A stretch of 32,765 bases of DNA from Sperchopsis tessellata (lineage: Eukaryota; Arthropoda; Insecta; Coleoptera; Hydrophilidae). Each line of letters begins with the position of its first letter. The stretch's first letter is position 1. Location: NCBI GenBank assembly GCA_033557685.1, contig JAWQRN010000264.1:1-32765 (forward strand), in the 5' to 3' direction. A program made the translations under genes and the position numbers. Positions 9,740 through 20,479 of the stretch are shown here, in pieces. The notes beneath the pieces are model-generated. The model was not told the origin of the DNA and made no database searches. It saw only the letters and a program-made list of their open reading frames with translations.

Positions 9740-10660
9740 GTGGGGTAAATTTAAACAGAAAAATTTTGAACACACACACTAACAAGTAACCCTGGCATGC
9801 ACAATTGGAGTACCGAACAAAATTCTGAAATAAATAGTAATGAATTCTAGTTAAAAATCCGTTTCTGGCCAGATATAGATATATCTACGTGTGTGTATGA
9901 AGAATACTGAATTATGCATACGTTGGAGATTTTTCAATATTTCATGTTTGATTGCATGCCAATTATATTCCTTTACTTGGCACTTTATGTACCTGTACAA
10001 TAGGTTCGCCACCCATGAGATAGGTGGTTTCTTTAGGAAACTTCTCCCTTAAGCATGTTGCTTTTTTCAAAATAGGCTTATCTCTTACACCTTGCTACAC
10101 GATAATTCATTTATGTTAGGATAGACTTCTCCTCACCTAGGATTGAAGCCATAATAGTGCAGACCGTTTTGGCTAGGAATTCAAGTAATGGCTGAGCAGA
10201 AACCCGCTTAAAAACCATAAGAGAAAGAATCTGATCCAACTGCTATGTCATCCCATGCATGTATTGGAGTAAATTAAAATTATGCTGACATAAGAAGCTT
10301 GCTGTGAATTTAATAGAACAGTTAAAAATTTTATGTTTGTTACTACATACTTTCAGTTTACTTAATTTTTTAAATAACCTTTTATGAACAAATGTAATTT
10401 AGTTGATATTGTTTATCGATGTAAAATGCTACAAAAATTATTTTGCAACCTTTAAAATTCATAAACAAAAAAATTTAAATTTTTAAATTAGTGACAAAAG
10501 TCTGTAGACATTTTTCAAATATTAAAGAAATTAAACTTTGTACGCCCATTTTTCATCACAGAAAAAAAGAAAAAATAATAATTTTGGATGAAATACAATG
10601 TGAAAAGTGTAAAATATGTTTAAATAATTATGTATTGTAGACAATATTAAAAAAAATAAT
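9740..10660. other. Intronic DNA, nothing recognised
   Basis: Mostly AT-rich. The part at about 9990-10260 is less AT-rich and looks like an unidentified repeat remnant, but no coding motif was found on either strand. Confidence 0.4.
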
Positions 10661-10667
10661 TACTTAC

Positions 10668-10879
10668 CCTTCAGTATTCCCCTTGCTACAAATACATGAT
10701 TTGTCACATTTCTCTCCATATTTGTCATTGGGACAAACCCTTTCTGAACAATCATGTCCTTTCCATCCTTTTCCGCATATACAAGTACCATTTATATTGG
10801 AACATGTTGCATCGTTTTTACAGTTGCATTTTTTTAAACAGTTTAAACCGAAGGTAGCTGCTGGGCATGTATCCAAGCA
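10668..10879 (-). CDS. drpr: Draper/MEGF10-like receptor, exon 5 (EGF-like modules)
   Basis: This 212-nt exon encodes about residues 296-365. It contains one whole EGF-like module (CPAATFGLNCLKKCNC, then CICGKGWKGHDC) and the first half of the next (VCPNDKYGEKCDKSCIC). The second starts with the V-C-P-N-D-x-Y-G variant, the position where insect Draper proteins have an extra residue before the cysteine, and this supports orthology. The acceptor follows a polypyrimidine tract (TCTATTTTTAG at 10881-10880 for AG) and the donor is GG|GTAAGT at 10667. The phase-2 end is completed by the first G of exon 6, giving glycine before CHPWTGEC. Confidence 0.93.
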
Positions 10880-10929
10880 CTAAAAATAGAATCTCTTTAA
10901 CATTGTTGCAAACATAAGTTATACCACCA

Positions 10930-11162
10930 CCAATAGGCATTACTAGAGGTCCAGCCCCACTCACTTTATAATTTAGTATTTAATCAAAGGTACATTTTTG
11001 TAATCAAATTTAGGCTTTGCTATGACTCCACTCAATAATTTGGCATGTTCATAATTAATTATTAAATGGATTACAAAAATGTACCCTGCGCCGCCAGAGT
11101 CTGATTACAAGTACTAAATTGGAAAATGCATGGCTGTACTTCTAGTAGTGCCTATCCAATGG
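10930..11162. mobile_element. Fold-back (MITE-like) element
   Basis: The outer arms 10930-10956 and 11132-11162 are inverted repeats (CCAATAGGCATTACTAGAGG against CCATTGGATAGGCACTACTAGAAG on the opposite strand). Inner arms 10989-11005 and 11069-11085 are perfect 17-bp inverted copies (GGTACATTTTTGTAATC). Almost the whole 233 bp can fold on itself. No coding capacity and no clear target duplication were seen. It is interpreted as a non-autonomous DNA transposon; the superfamily is unknown. Confidence 0.72.
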
Positions 11163-11339
11163 CCTAACTTACTATTTCACAGAAATTAAATGTGTTGTCA
11201 GACAATTGGGAATGGTTTGAGATTTAATATTTTTCACATCATAATAATTGTTTTCATAAAAGTGTAAATTATTCCAATGCTTCGTAAAATACATCTCTCA
11301 TACTAATTTGTCATCCAATAGATATGCGAGTATTTAATA

Positions 11340-11790
11340 TGAAAATTTCATTTTTAGATAGATAGTTTATTAGTTTTAAAATCACATTCCAAAAAAATGC
11401 TAGAAACACGTCATAACAAAAATACAACAATATATACAAATACGTTAAGCACTTAAACTTTCATATTTTGCAACACTATGAAAAATAGCAGGATACGTAT
11501 ATCGAACAACATTGATGTGTTCAATTCTTAGAAATAGTTCTGATACAGAATAGTACCCAAGGTAAGGGCTTGCTCAAGGCATGTAAATGAGCTGACCAGT
11601 CCAAAGTCTCAGTGAAAGTGATGCCTGGAAATTTCACTTCCCTGGAAGTTAGGCTATCTATCCTCCTTAGGTGAACATGTGTCTTGTTTTCGTTCACTAT
11701 TAGGCCATTATTTTAAAAACCATTGCTTTGCTTCATCTAAGCAGGCTGCAGATTTATGCCCCAGTAAATCCATGCTTCTACCACAATTCA
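11340..11790 (-). mobile_element. CR1-like LINE C, C-terminal RT relic
   Basis: The minus strand shows SAACLDEAKQWFLK, then in a shifted frame GLIVNENKTHVHLRRIDSL, SREVKFPGITFTETLDWSAH and LHALSKPLPWVLFCIRTIS. This is the segment after the catalytic aspartates of a non-LTR RT (N-x-L-x-x-N-x-x-K-T, then V-K-F-x-G-I and L-x-W-x-x-H). It lies downstream, in the element's own direction, of the endonuclease relic at 12600-13330 and of the ORF1-like relic at 13790-14062. It probably belongs to the same insertion, from which the RT fingers and palm were deleted. A hAT MITE (11961-12588) sits between the parts. Confidence 0.72.
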
Positions 11791-11960
11791 AAAATTGCTT
11801 CTACATACAAACAAGTAGCATCAATTTCTATTGGACATATATAGAGAAACAACAGTATGCGGCAATATATCAAGAATATTCAGAGTTGTGGTTTATAGTA
11901 GAAGATTTAATATTAGCAAAATATGTATAGAGGTTGTCAGCAGTAAGGTTTACTATATAT

Positions 11961-12588
11961 TAGTGGTGGGCTAAACAGTTACTTCAGAAAAATCACAGTT
12001 AAATATAAATAGCATCTAGCTTGTCAAGAATTGCAACGGAAGACAGTTGTTTCTGTTGATTTGTTTAGAGGCACGGCATGCAAATAACACAAAACAAGAA
12101 CTGCAAGAAAAAGCTGTTTTATATGTTTTCATTTTAGCCCATTATAATTAGTTTCACTAAACCTAACTAAAGGGTGGCAGTAGGTAAACACACAATTATT
12201 TCATTTTGTTCTGGGAAGAAACTGATTCAGAAAAATAAAAATTAAATAAACACCTAATTCAATTGTGCGTGTATTGAGAGACGATTGCATTCTGCTACAA
12301 CTTCACCCAGATGTCGGTGTTCTAAACTTTTTGCAGTTGATTTGAAATAGTTAGTTGGTTTTCACATTAACAGTTCTTTTAAAATGGGTAATATAGAAAA
12401 ACTATTTCATGTTAAGTGTTACTTTTAACTAAATGTTAAAAAAAAGGCGCGATCTCTTTTTCCCATAGCTATTTCACAGTGCTAAGTGTTCCCTGTTATT
12501 TTAAAATGGGTAATATAGATAAGCTGTTTTACATTATAACCTTTATTTTGAAGAAACTCTTAAAAATAGGTTTTTTTGCCCACCACTA
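11961..12588. mobile_element. hAT-type MITE inserted in LINE C
   Basis: Perfect 11-bp terminal inverted repeats TAGTGGTGGGC at 11961-11971 and GCCCACCACTA at 12578-12588. The flanking octamers CTATATAT (11953-11960) and CTTTCTAC (12589-12596) match at five of eight positions, and both fit the nTnnnnAn pattern of hAT target sites, as expected of an old duplication. There is no coding capacity. Internally the segment AAAATGGGTAATATAGA occurs twice, at about 12381 and 12503. The 628-bp element separates the endonuclease and RT relics of a LINE. Confidence 0.75.
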
Positions 12589-12599
12589 CTTTCTACTGT

Positions 12600-13330
12600 T
12601 TCTCTTTACCACATAAGACTCATCAGCAGAAAGGTACTGCTGTATTGACAGCATTCCAGTCCACAGAGTTCAAGTATGTTTTAATTTCCTTGATATTATA
12701 TTTTCTAAAATGTCTTCTTCTCATTAGTTTAAAGTCGCCATCTCTAGGCTCTGAAGAGTTCCATATGAAAAGCTTTGCTAGATGATAGGATATGTGGAAA
12801 TTTATTATTTTTGTGGTGTATTATTTAAGATTGGTTTTGTGTGGTCCATCTAGGCAGTTTTGCATGGTGGAGACTATATTCACTCATTATATTAATTAAG
12901 TCATATTTTGCTTGTGTAACACTCAAGATATTTGTATTAAACTGGCCAGCCAACAAGACGGATATTCTTAAAAAGACAAACGAGTCCAGTTTATCTTGCA
13001 GTGATCTGTATACAGCAATTATTAATGTATATACATCAGGTATCTGTATACCACATTTTTTAAAATTTGATTTCGTACAATAGGTATTTAAATTAGTCGT
13101 GCTAAATTTAGATGTTGCATTTTAGTTAGGTATATGGACACCTTCTACAGCATTTAACAGCCAATGCTCCACACATATTATATCTACATTTTCACTATAG
13201 GCAGGGCATTGTATTATGAGATCGACTTTCTTTGTATTCAGCTGGAATAAAAAGCAGTCCAGGATTACTCCTTTTGACCATACTTCCAGCTTATTTATCA
13301 TGTTAAAAAGCAATGGAAACTGCACGAGTG
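12600..13330 (-). mobile_element. CR1-like LINE C, apurinic endonuclease relic
   Basis: Minus-strand reading 13325-13122 contains LNTKKVDLIIQCPAYSENVD and IICVEHWLLNAVEG, the N-terminal pattern of LINE AP-endonucleases (R-N-K-x-D … D-I-x-C-x-x-E-H-W-L, with the catalytic Glu). Further along, in other frames, are IPDVYTLIIAVYRSLQDKLD (V-x-I-x-x-Y-R), AKYDLINIMSEYSLHHAKLP and FKLMRRRHFRKYN … YLNSVDWNAVN, the spacer leading to the RT. The GDFN motif is not clear. Many stops show an old relic. Confidence 0.72.
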
Positions 13331-13789
13331 CATCTGGATTGCACTTTCTCTCACTTTACACTCCAAAAATTCCTCCTGCTAAATATTATTTTATGGCTTC
13401 TTCTGTTGTGTACAGATGAAGTTTATAGATATGAAAGCAAACCTGTTTCATAAAACTCATCAGTATCTGGACCTCAGTTGTTCCCTCAATCTTGTTTGAG
13501 TTGCTCTTCCTCCTCTCACTTACTACTACTTTACAAGAATTTTTTGTTCCCGTTTTCATCCTAGGATCATTATCCAGATGTCTGTTATGCTGGGTGTTCA
13601 CTTTCACCTAGTTTCATTCTTGGTCTGTTGAATATAAGCATCTTTTTTTGCATAGATGAATTACTTTATAATCTTTGTCGACAATGTTACTTATCAGGAT
13701 TGTGCAACTAATTTTGAGTGTATGTTTCTTGTTATTGTTCTCAAATTTAAAATTTTACTATATAATTCTTATATTAGAGCATTCGTGGC

Positions 13790-14062
13790 TATATATTTGC
13801 TCCCTTGCCAATCACTAGGCAGTCCTTGGCTTTAAATAGATCATTCTACAAATCACCAATTTTTCTCGCCAAATTATTGTTTGAATCTTCAGTGTAGTTT
13901 TCAAATTTACAGCAGTTTATAAGATTTCCCTTTAAAGTCACTGCATCCTTTATTCATTTCTTACAGCTTGTATGATAGGCTTCACTACTGATAACACAAA
14001 TTACTGTTTCTACTACTTTATTCTTACAACACCTATAGACGCAATCTTGTTCTTCTACCTTC
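13790..14062 (-). mobile_element. Probable ORF1 remnant of LINE C with a PHD-like zinc finger
   Basis: The minus strand reads EEQDCVYRCCKNKVVETVIC then VISSEAYHTSCKK at about 13964-14056. This approximates the C-x2-C … C-x2-C-x4-H-x2-C layout of a PHD finger, with one Cys replaced by Ser. A charged region follows with stops. CR1-like LINEs are known to carry PHD or esterase domains in ORF1. The position just 5' of the endonuclease relic in the same orientation supports the assignment, but the similarity is short. Confidence 0.4.
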
Positions 14063-14369
14063 TTTAATTCATTAATCAATTAATCAAATAACGCAAAACA
14101 ACAAAAAAAATGTTTAATATGTTTCCCGAATAAAAGTGGTCAAACATTACTAACTTTGGGAAGAAAAACATTAATCTAATGGATTTTTTTTATAGTTTTG
14201 GAGATATACAATTTATTCTTCTATATATAATAGTGAAAAGCAAAATTTCAACAGTATTATATCATACTACCACAATGTAAATTAAATTCAATTTCATTAA
14301 ATCAATCGCAAATAACATAAAATAATACAAACATAACAGAAACATAAAGGAATTTAAATTACTACCTGA
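14063..14369. other. AT-rich intronic DNA, nothing recognised
   Basis: About 300 bp with poly-A and poly-T runs. No coding or repeat signal was identified. Confidence 0.5.
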
Positions 14370-15190
14370 AATACTGAAATAATAGCCTAATCAGTGTGCC
14401 CTCTCTTTGCTTGTCACCTATAATCCTGTTCTGGGACATCTCTTGTCAATGTCCTACGTGGAGGACTCTTCTGAAGTTTTCATCAACAAGACGTTCACGA
14501 ATATGATGAGCAATGAAGATTGTTTCCTTAACTTTAGCCTCACTCAGCCGTGGAAATTTGTTTCTCAGGTACTACAAAGCTTCTCCATCCCTGTTCATCC
14601 ATTTTACAAAGTTCTTCATAAGGCCAAGTTTGATGTGTAAAGGGGGCAGAAGAATTTTGCTTCGATCAACTAGAGGACTGTGCTGGACATTCACTTTTTT
14701 AGGTCGTAGAGTTTCCCTTGGGGACCAGACTTTTCTGTTGTAATGTGAGGTTCTAGTTCAACTGTCCCACTCACACAGGAAACAGCAGTACTTGGTGTAT
14801 GCCAACTGCATGCCCAGCAATGTTGCAATTACCTTCAGGTTTCCAGAGATTTGCCATTGATGGTCTTTGTAGTTAATTCCTTCCAGAAGTAATTTCATAT
14901 TATCATGTTTCCTTCATATAGATAGCATGGCCTACAGGAAGTGAAGGAAGAGAATTGCCATTGTGCAGCAAAACAGCTTTTAAACTAAGCTTTGATGAGT
15001 CTATTAATAGCCTCCAGTCCTGTGGCTTGTGCTCCACATTTAAAATAGTCATCAAATCATTCACAATACAGCAGGTAACTAGGTTATTATTTTCGTTTTT
15101 AAAATATGGAAGTAAATCTTTCTGCCAACTCCTGGTATGTATGTATTTATGTGCCACGCTGCTAAGTCTAAGCCTATACGTAGGCAAGAA
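14370..15190 (-). pseudogene. Decayed gene of an uncharacterised repeat-borne protein family
   Basis: Minus-strand reading 15187-14903 has LLPYFKNENNNLVTC, KPQDWRLLIDSSKLSLKAVL and LHNGNSLPSLPVGHAIYMKE. In shifted frames to the left come LLLEGINYKDHQWQISGNLK, AYTKYCCFLCEWDS, LVDRSKILLPPLHIKLGLMK, NFVKWMNRDGEAL, YLRNKFPRLSEAKVKETIF and HHIRERLVDENFRRVL. The blocks run in order as one protein of roughly 270 residues with about four frame breaks or stops. From memory, proteins with the WRLFIDSSK, CFLCLWDSR and LLPPLHIKLGLMK boxes recur in many insect genomes as multicopy uncharacterised genes, probably carried by a mobile element; this is recollection, not a search result. The conserved Cys pair and His/Asp residues suggest a folded domain. 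The biochemical role is unknown. Confidence 0.62.
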
Positions 15191-17017
15191 GACTAACTAT
15201 TTGAGTTATTGTTAACTTTACGCGCGCGACGTACGGGAGAGAGAAGTAAGCAAAAGCTAAGCTAGCGTACATGCATTATTATTTATTGCTAAACGAGAGT
15301 ACACGCAAAGTCACACATAATAATGCGCATTCATTCATTAGAGCGTAGGGGTGCCCACTCCGCTAGGAAAAATAAGACAAAATTTATATTTCTTAATACT
15401 ATTAAGTTAAGAAAAAGGAGAGATGGAAGAAATATCTACAAACAAGAAGAGAGGAGCACTTAGCAGTATTAGATGTAAAGAAAATGTTGCTTTTTACTGA
15501 ACGGGACCAAGAGCCAGCTTGCAACCAGCGCCATTTGAACATCAATAAAAGAAGAACAGAAATTCTATGTTTTTGGGAAGACCAATCCTCACAATACTTG
15601 AGTACTTATTGTCTTTTCAAGCATGAGTCTACAGGTGCTTCTATTCGGGACGAACCCAGTTTGGCATGAAGCAATCAGACGAATAATATACCTGCTAGAA
15701 ATACCTATAATTTATAATTGTATTAATGTAAACTATGCACTTTAAAAATATATACATTTTAAATTTGTGTTATTTGCGAACCCGTAAAAACATTGTACTT
15801 TATTTGGGTAACATTATTTAATGGGATTTTTCAGCTATAGAAAACCAAGTAAACTAATGAAAAACTGAGCATTCTATGAAAAATTAACCATCAGCAATTC
15901 TAATATTTTCTTATTATTAAAATTCGAATTTAAAGCGGAAATGTGGTTATGATACATGCAATCCCTGTCACATAGCAGCCAATACAAGTAAAAATAGATG
16001 CTTTGAAGTAAGGTTGATTTACAAACATTTCTCAAGTGAACATTCTATATTAATGTTGTGCATATTATTTGCTATCACTTTTAATACTAGCAAGAACAAT
16101 AATGATTTGTAATAATAACTGTTTTTTAGTGAGATAATATTAACGTTTTTCTGTTTTTCACACAATTTAATGACAATTGAAATTCTACAATTTAAATATA
16201 CTATTTGTCCAAATATATATATATAATCTTGTTAATATTTCGAGGTTACGATATGGTTGCCAAAATCATGATTGACATTTGTTGGAGGCGGCTCCTTTCT
16301 GGAAAGCATTCTGATTTATAAATGCAACTGAATAGTCGGTGGCGTAGCAAATTTAAAAATACATGTTTTTTAGTTAATAAAGATGAACAAATCAATTTCT
16401 GACATTGCAAACTGATTTATGCAGACAATATTTGTGTATATATTTTGTAGCTTTTGACATAATTATAATACTTTGTTTAATTATGGCGACTTCACGCAGC
16501 AAGTAAAATGTTAATAAACAACGTTAGACACTTATAACTTAAGATACCGATTATACCACGTTTTTCCTTTATTCTACAAAACTGTTGAAATTAAAATGAA
16601 TCATATGATAATTCAAATAATTTCAGTAAAATTAAATTAAAATCTGAGTCGCTAAACTATTACTAGTTTGACCTGGAAACTTCTTTATGCAGTGAAAAAA
16701 CTGTATAGTTATTAATTGTATCTGATGTAATATCACACTTATAATCCTGTGTGCAAATTTAAATTGTATATATCAGTTAATGTACATTAAAAATTTCAAT
16801 AGTAATACAACAATAACATAATGTAAACAGAAAAAATTACCAGCATATGACAAGGGAAAGAAATGCTATAAACAGACCGAGCCAGTTGATTCGTTTTAAT
16901 CGGCTCAGACTAAGAAGTCAGTGGCACCAATGTAAGAGCAACACAAATGGTGGAAATAATAATAATGAATATAATTAATAAGTGCCACAAAGTGTAGTAG
17001 TTCTGGATAATACGTAC
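15191..17017. other. Intronic DNA, nothing recognised
   Basis: A less AT-rich patch at 15215-15350 contains GCATTATTAT and ATAATAATGC inverted segments, and a plus-strand open frame at 15484-15669 has no recognisable motif. The rest is AT-rich. Possibly an unidentified repeat starts near 15215. Confidence 0.4.
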
Positions 17018-17276
17018 CGCTTCTCCAGTAAAACCTGGTTGACATTCACAATTTCCTGTTATATGATGACATGAACCACCATTATAACAATTGCAAAGTT
17101 CATGACATTCTTCACCCCAATAACCAAATGGGCATCGATTAGCACAAACATGCCCAGTCCATCCAGGTTTACAATCACAATTTCCAGATTTTGGATCACA
17201 TAATCCACCATTTTGGCAGCGACACTCTGATTTACATTCATTCCCATGTTTTCCATTTGGACATTGATCTTCACAT
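17018..17276 (-). CDS. drpr: Draper/MEGF10-like receptor, exon 4 (EGF-like modules)
   Basis: This 259-nt exon encodes about residues 209-295. It completes the preceding module (GPL|CEDQ) and carries two more EGF-like modules: CPNGKHGNECKSECRC with CDCKPGWTGHVC, and CPFGYWGEECHELCNC with CECQPGFTGEA. The acceptor is TTTTAG|A at 17278-17277. The donor reads GCG|GTACGT at 17017, weaker than the others but confirmed by exon 5 starting in phase 0 with the expected cysteine. All cysteines of both modules are present. The flanking introns are 5,084 and 6,138 nt and are filled with transposon relics, none of which intrudes on the exon. Confidence 0.93.
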
Positions 17277-17639
17277 CTAAAATTTAATCAAATAAAAATG
17301 ACAATGTACAGTGCATAGCAATGATTTAGTCAATATAGAGAAATTCATGGGTAATTTGACATTTGCAAATAATATACTAATTACCAACTCATCATCCTTG
17401 CACATGGATCAAAACACAATTGGCACACATCATGAAAGTTGAAACAATAATAGAGCAGAATAGAATAATATATGTTCATGTTAAAATATAATACAATATC
17501 AAACTGATGTTTTAAAGAACATATACAGGTTTACACATAAAAGTACACAATAAAAAGCATAAAATTTAAGTGCCAAAACAAAAAAGTCAATAAAGCATAT
17601 ACTGCAAATCATGAGAATATCTAACGATGGAGGTCAGAG

Positions 17640-18730
17640 TTATTTATATATTATAATTTTTTTTTACATAAACATATATGTTAGGAGTTCCAAAACTCTA
17701 TTCTGATGATGAAATTTTCCCAGACTCGCACACCATAGTTAAAAAAACTGTCGAACAATGAAATGTATAAAGTTCTTGAAGTGGACTTATCTACGATATG
17801 GCGAATTTTTCAAATGACATTCATTACACTTGGAAGGCTTTTTGAGATACAGTCACAGGATAAACATTTTATTTTTTATGCTGACCTCATGGACTTTAGA
17901 TAAAGTAAGCATGATGACGATAATTTGCAAGATCAGCTGGATAGTTACTCTTAAATATCAGCATAAGCCATTTTCATCACATCCAGAAAATTTTACTGGA
18001 TGAATGAACTATTAATTAATCCCATCTGCTTTCGTAAAATGTCAGTAGCAATTTTCTTCAGAAAATTTGTTAATATACCATGTACGTATTTGTTGTTTGA
18101 TGGTTTAAAGTTTAAGATTATTGGTGATCTCCCTTAACAAGTCAATAGCATTAACTTATGCACTGGCACCCAACTATCTAAGACTGTGCCTATTGCTATG
18201 CTAGAATTTCTAGTGCTGCTACATTTCTTATTTGTGAACTGGTTAATTGGCAGTACTTTTTGTTCATCAATTTCCATGATTTCTTCATAATATTTACTAA
18301 ATTTTGGATGCTGTCTATGCTAACTTTGTCTTTGCCAAGTTAGGATTCTGAATTATTTTTTCTCGTATATGATTTATTGTTTCCCTCATGTTCTTCAAAT
18401 CATGAGTGTACCATAATTAATGGTCGATGTGTTTGTAATTCCCTTCAAGGAGTTTACCATATCTAATTAGTAGATGTGTTTGTAATTCTGTTTATTTTAA
18501 CGGGAATGGCTCTTGGAAAAAAATTTACTAATTCTGAATGGCTTTTTCTAAAATTTGCCGATATACCTTTATTTTGGGTGTAGCTATAAGATTTGGAAAC
18601 TGTTTCAAACTGGCTAATGGTTACTTATTTATTAGCCATCAAGAAAGAAAATAATCTGTGTGTAATGATAGCCTCGAAGAGTTTAACAAAAACTGGTATA
18701 ATTGTCTACTTATCTTCGATGTTACCATTT
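17640..18730 (-). mobile_element. CR1/Jockey-type LINE relic D
   Basis: At 18730-18600 the minus strand reads IIVPVFVKLFEAIITHRLFS then FLMANK, matching the K-x-x-E-x-x-I-x-x-R-L-x-x-F-L block of non-LTR RTs. At about 17700-17770 it reads FFNYGVRVWENF, similar to the S-Y-G-x-x-x-W-G region near the C-terminus. Between them the sequence is too decayed for firm motifs, although IGTVLD (near 18190) could be the remains of G-V-P-Q-G-T-V-L-G. Orientation and order of blocks are consistent with one element. Confidence 0.55.
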
Positions 18731-18929
18731 TCTCAGGGAAATATCCACTGATACATACATAATCAGTTCTTCTTCTACCATTGAAGGCGTCGAGGTTAAA
18801 AATTCTCCTTTAATCACATTCCCTTTTACAGAACTTACACCATCCCTGCCTGTTCCGAGCCAATCCCTTTGCTGTCACCCAGTCGTTCCCTCTCCTGGTA
18901 ATAATCTTTGAGACTGCTATGTCCCATAT

Positions 18930-19490
18930 CACCATCGGTCTTCTTCATTGCATCCTTGCTCCCCATACAAATTTTTTGCTCTTGTTCATCCTTTTCAGAT
19001 ATCCAAACCATCTAAGCTATCCCTTTTCTATCCTTTCCTATACCCTTCTTGCTGATAATCTCTCTCGGATACCTTCATTCCTTATCCTTCCATACATTAA
19101 TACTGGCACTTAGACGGTGATAAACATTGTCATTATAGTCTCTTTGCTTATTTCTCTTCTGCCCAAGAACTTTTTGTAGAGACAATGAAATAAACCTGCT
19201 GTACTGTGCAGTCTACTGCTTTCATGACCTTTCATCTCTCCCATCAAATACCGAACCCAGATACCTAAATATCTGCACTTGTTCCATCCGCTCATTGTTT
19301 ATTTCAATAATCATCTCTCTCCTTGTCTTTCCAACCATCATCACTTTTGTCTTCAAAGCATTTGTTTTCATGTTCTTTCGTATCAACTATCTATCCCAAA
19401 TTTAAATACTCTTCTATACATTCTTTTCTGATTTTCCATATATAACAATGTCATTAGCAAATGCTCCCACCGATATTTATATGTTCCTCA
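18930..19490 (-). mobile_element. RTE-like LINE relic E (RT palm and thumb)
   Basis: The minus strand reads GAFANDIVIYGKSEKNV, with the catalytic FADD changed to FAND at 19450-19461. It then reads MVGKTRREMIIEINNERMEQ, VQIFRYLGSVFDG (F-x-Y-L-G-S), SAVDCTVQQVYFIV and, in another frame, KKFLGRREISKETIMTMFIT followed by VPVLMYG. This YLGS / K-I-S-x-x-T-K / L-x-Y-G arrangement is typical of RTE-like LINEs. Frame breaks and stops are frequent. It abuts the endonuclease part of LINE F at about 19680; whether this junction reflects nesting or deletion is not clear. Confidence 0.75.
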
Positions 19491-19682
19491 AATTCCTATT
19501 TCCCACATGTAGGGCCTTCGGACATCTTATGTGCATCACCAACTAAACCCAAAGTTTCTCTCATTTGTTCTAGCTCAGCAGATATGGTTATATTTCTTTT
19601 TAATTATTTCTCTCCTTTTGCGAGGAATATTTCGGTCAAAATAGAACTGAAATTTTTAAGAACCGGAATCACTAAAATCTGA

Positions 19683-20310
19683 GCCTCATAATCCGGCAAG
19701 TGCACGCTATAGACATACACACGTGTGATGTCCATCAATTTACTAGCGAAAATGTTATCACTACAATGCCCATTGTTATTTTTGTATCTTGTTGACTAAA
19801 ATATATGCTGCTACAAATTAAAACCACGAAACATGTCCAGTAGGGTAACACAATTCACAAAGTTACTTATAAAGTCAATATTAAAATCTCTTATAATTAC
19901 AACATTTGAATATCTCACCAGTAAAGACCCCAACAAATCAATCAAGCAATCACAAAACACTTTAAAATCGCCATCTGTAAAGGGACATAATTATACAATT
20001 CAGATCCATCAGGTGTGCTGTCGCCAATTCACAATCCTTGTCAAACGAAAAAGAATCTGTAGAAATGTTCTTGTACTTAATTGTAATTCTCTGCATATAC
20101 ACAGACACCACAATAAGAAAAACTTGTTCTACAATATAACGAAATAACTCTGTATTCCCTCAAATCAAACGCCAAAATACTGGCTGGCGTAAACTAACGT
20201 TCAGAAACACAAAAAACTGAAATAATTTCATCATACAACAAATAATCAACCTGATCAATTTTATTTGCAATGCTTTGAACATTCAAATGCATAAATCTTA
20301 GTTCTCTCCT
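19683..20310 (-). mobile_element. CR1-like LINE F, endonuclease relic
   Basis: Directly downstream of the esterase ORF1, the minus strand reads LRFMHLNVQSIANKIDQVDY then EIISVFCVSER (AP-endonuclease N-terminus: H-x-N-x-x-S-x-x-x-K-x-D … S-E). It continues with IMSLYR, VVIIRDFNIDFISNFVN (G-D-F-N-I-D with G to R), LLDMFRGFNL, a degraded STRYKNNNGHCSDNIFAS segment and HLPDYEAQIL (S-D-H-x-x-x-x-x with S to P, H to D). The order is that of a complete LINE endonuclease with a few stops. Confidence 0.78.
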
Positions 20311-20479
20311 AAAAAAGAATCCCCCGATGAAACACGAGACCACACACTGCTCATCAAGGCCCATATCGGCCTAAACTTCAGAGTCTAATGAAACACCATC
20401 ACCAACACACAAGTCTATCCTGTCAAAGTCATGTCATCACTTCCCTTCTATTTCGACATCTCTCAATGACCCACAGCTA

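Noticed and set aside
15484..15669. Plus-strand 61-residue open frame
   Set aside because: No recognisable domain; short for AT-rich DNA and without supporting signals.
17059..17274. Minus-strand 71-residue open frame rich in Val and Ile
   Set aside because: Shadow in another frame of exon 4, which has the full EGF pattern in its own frame.
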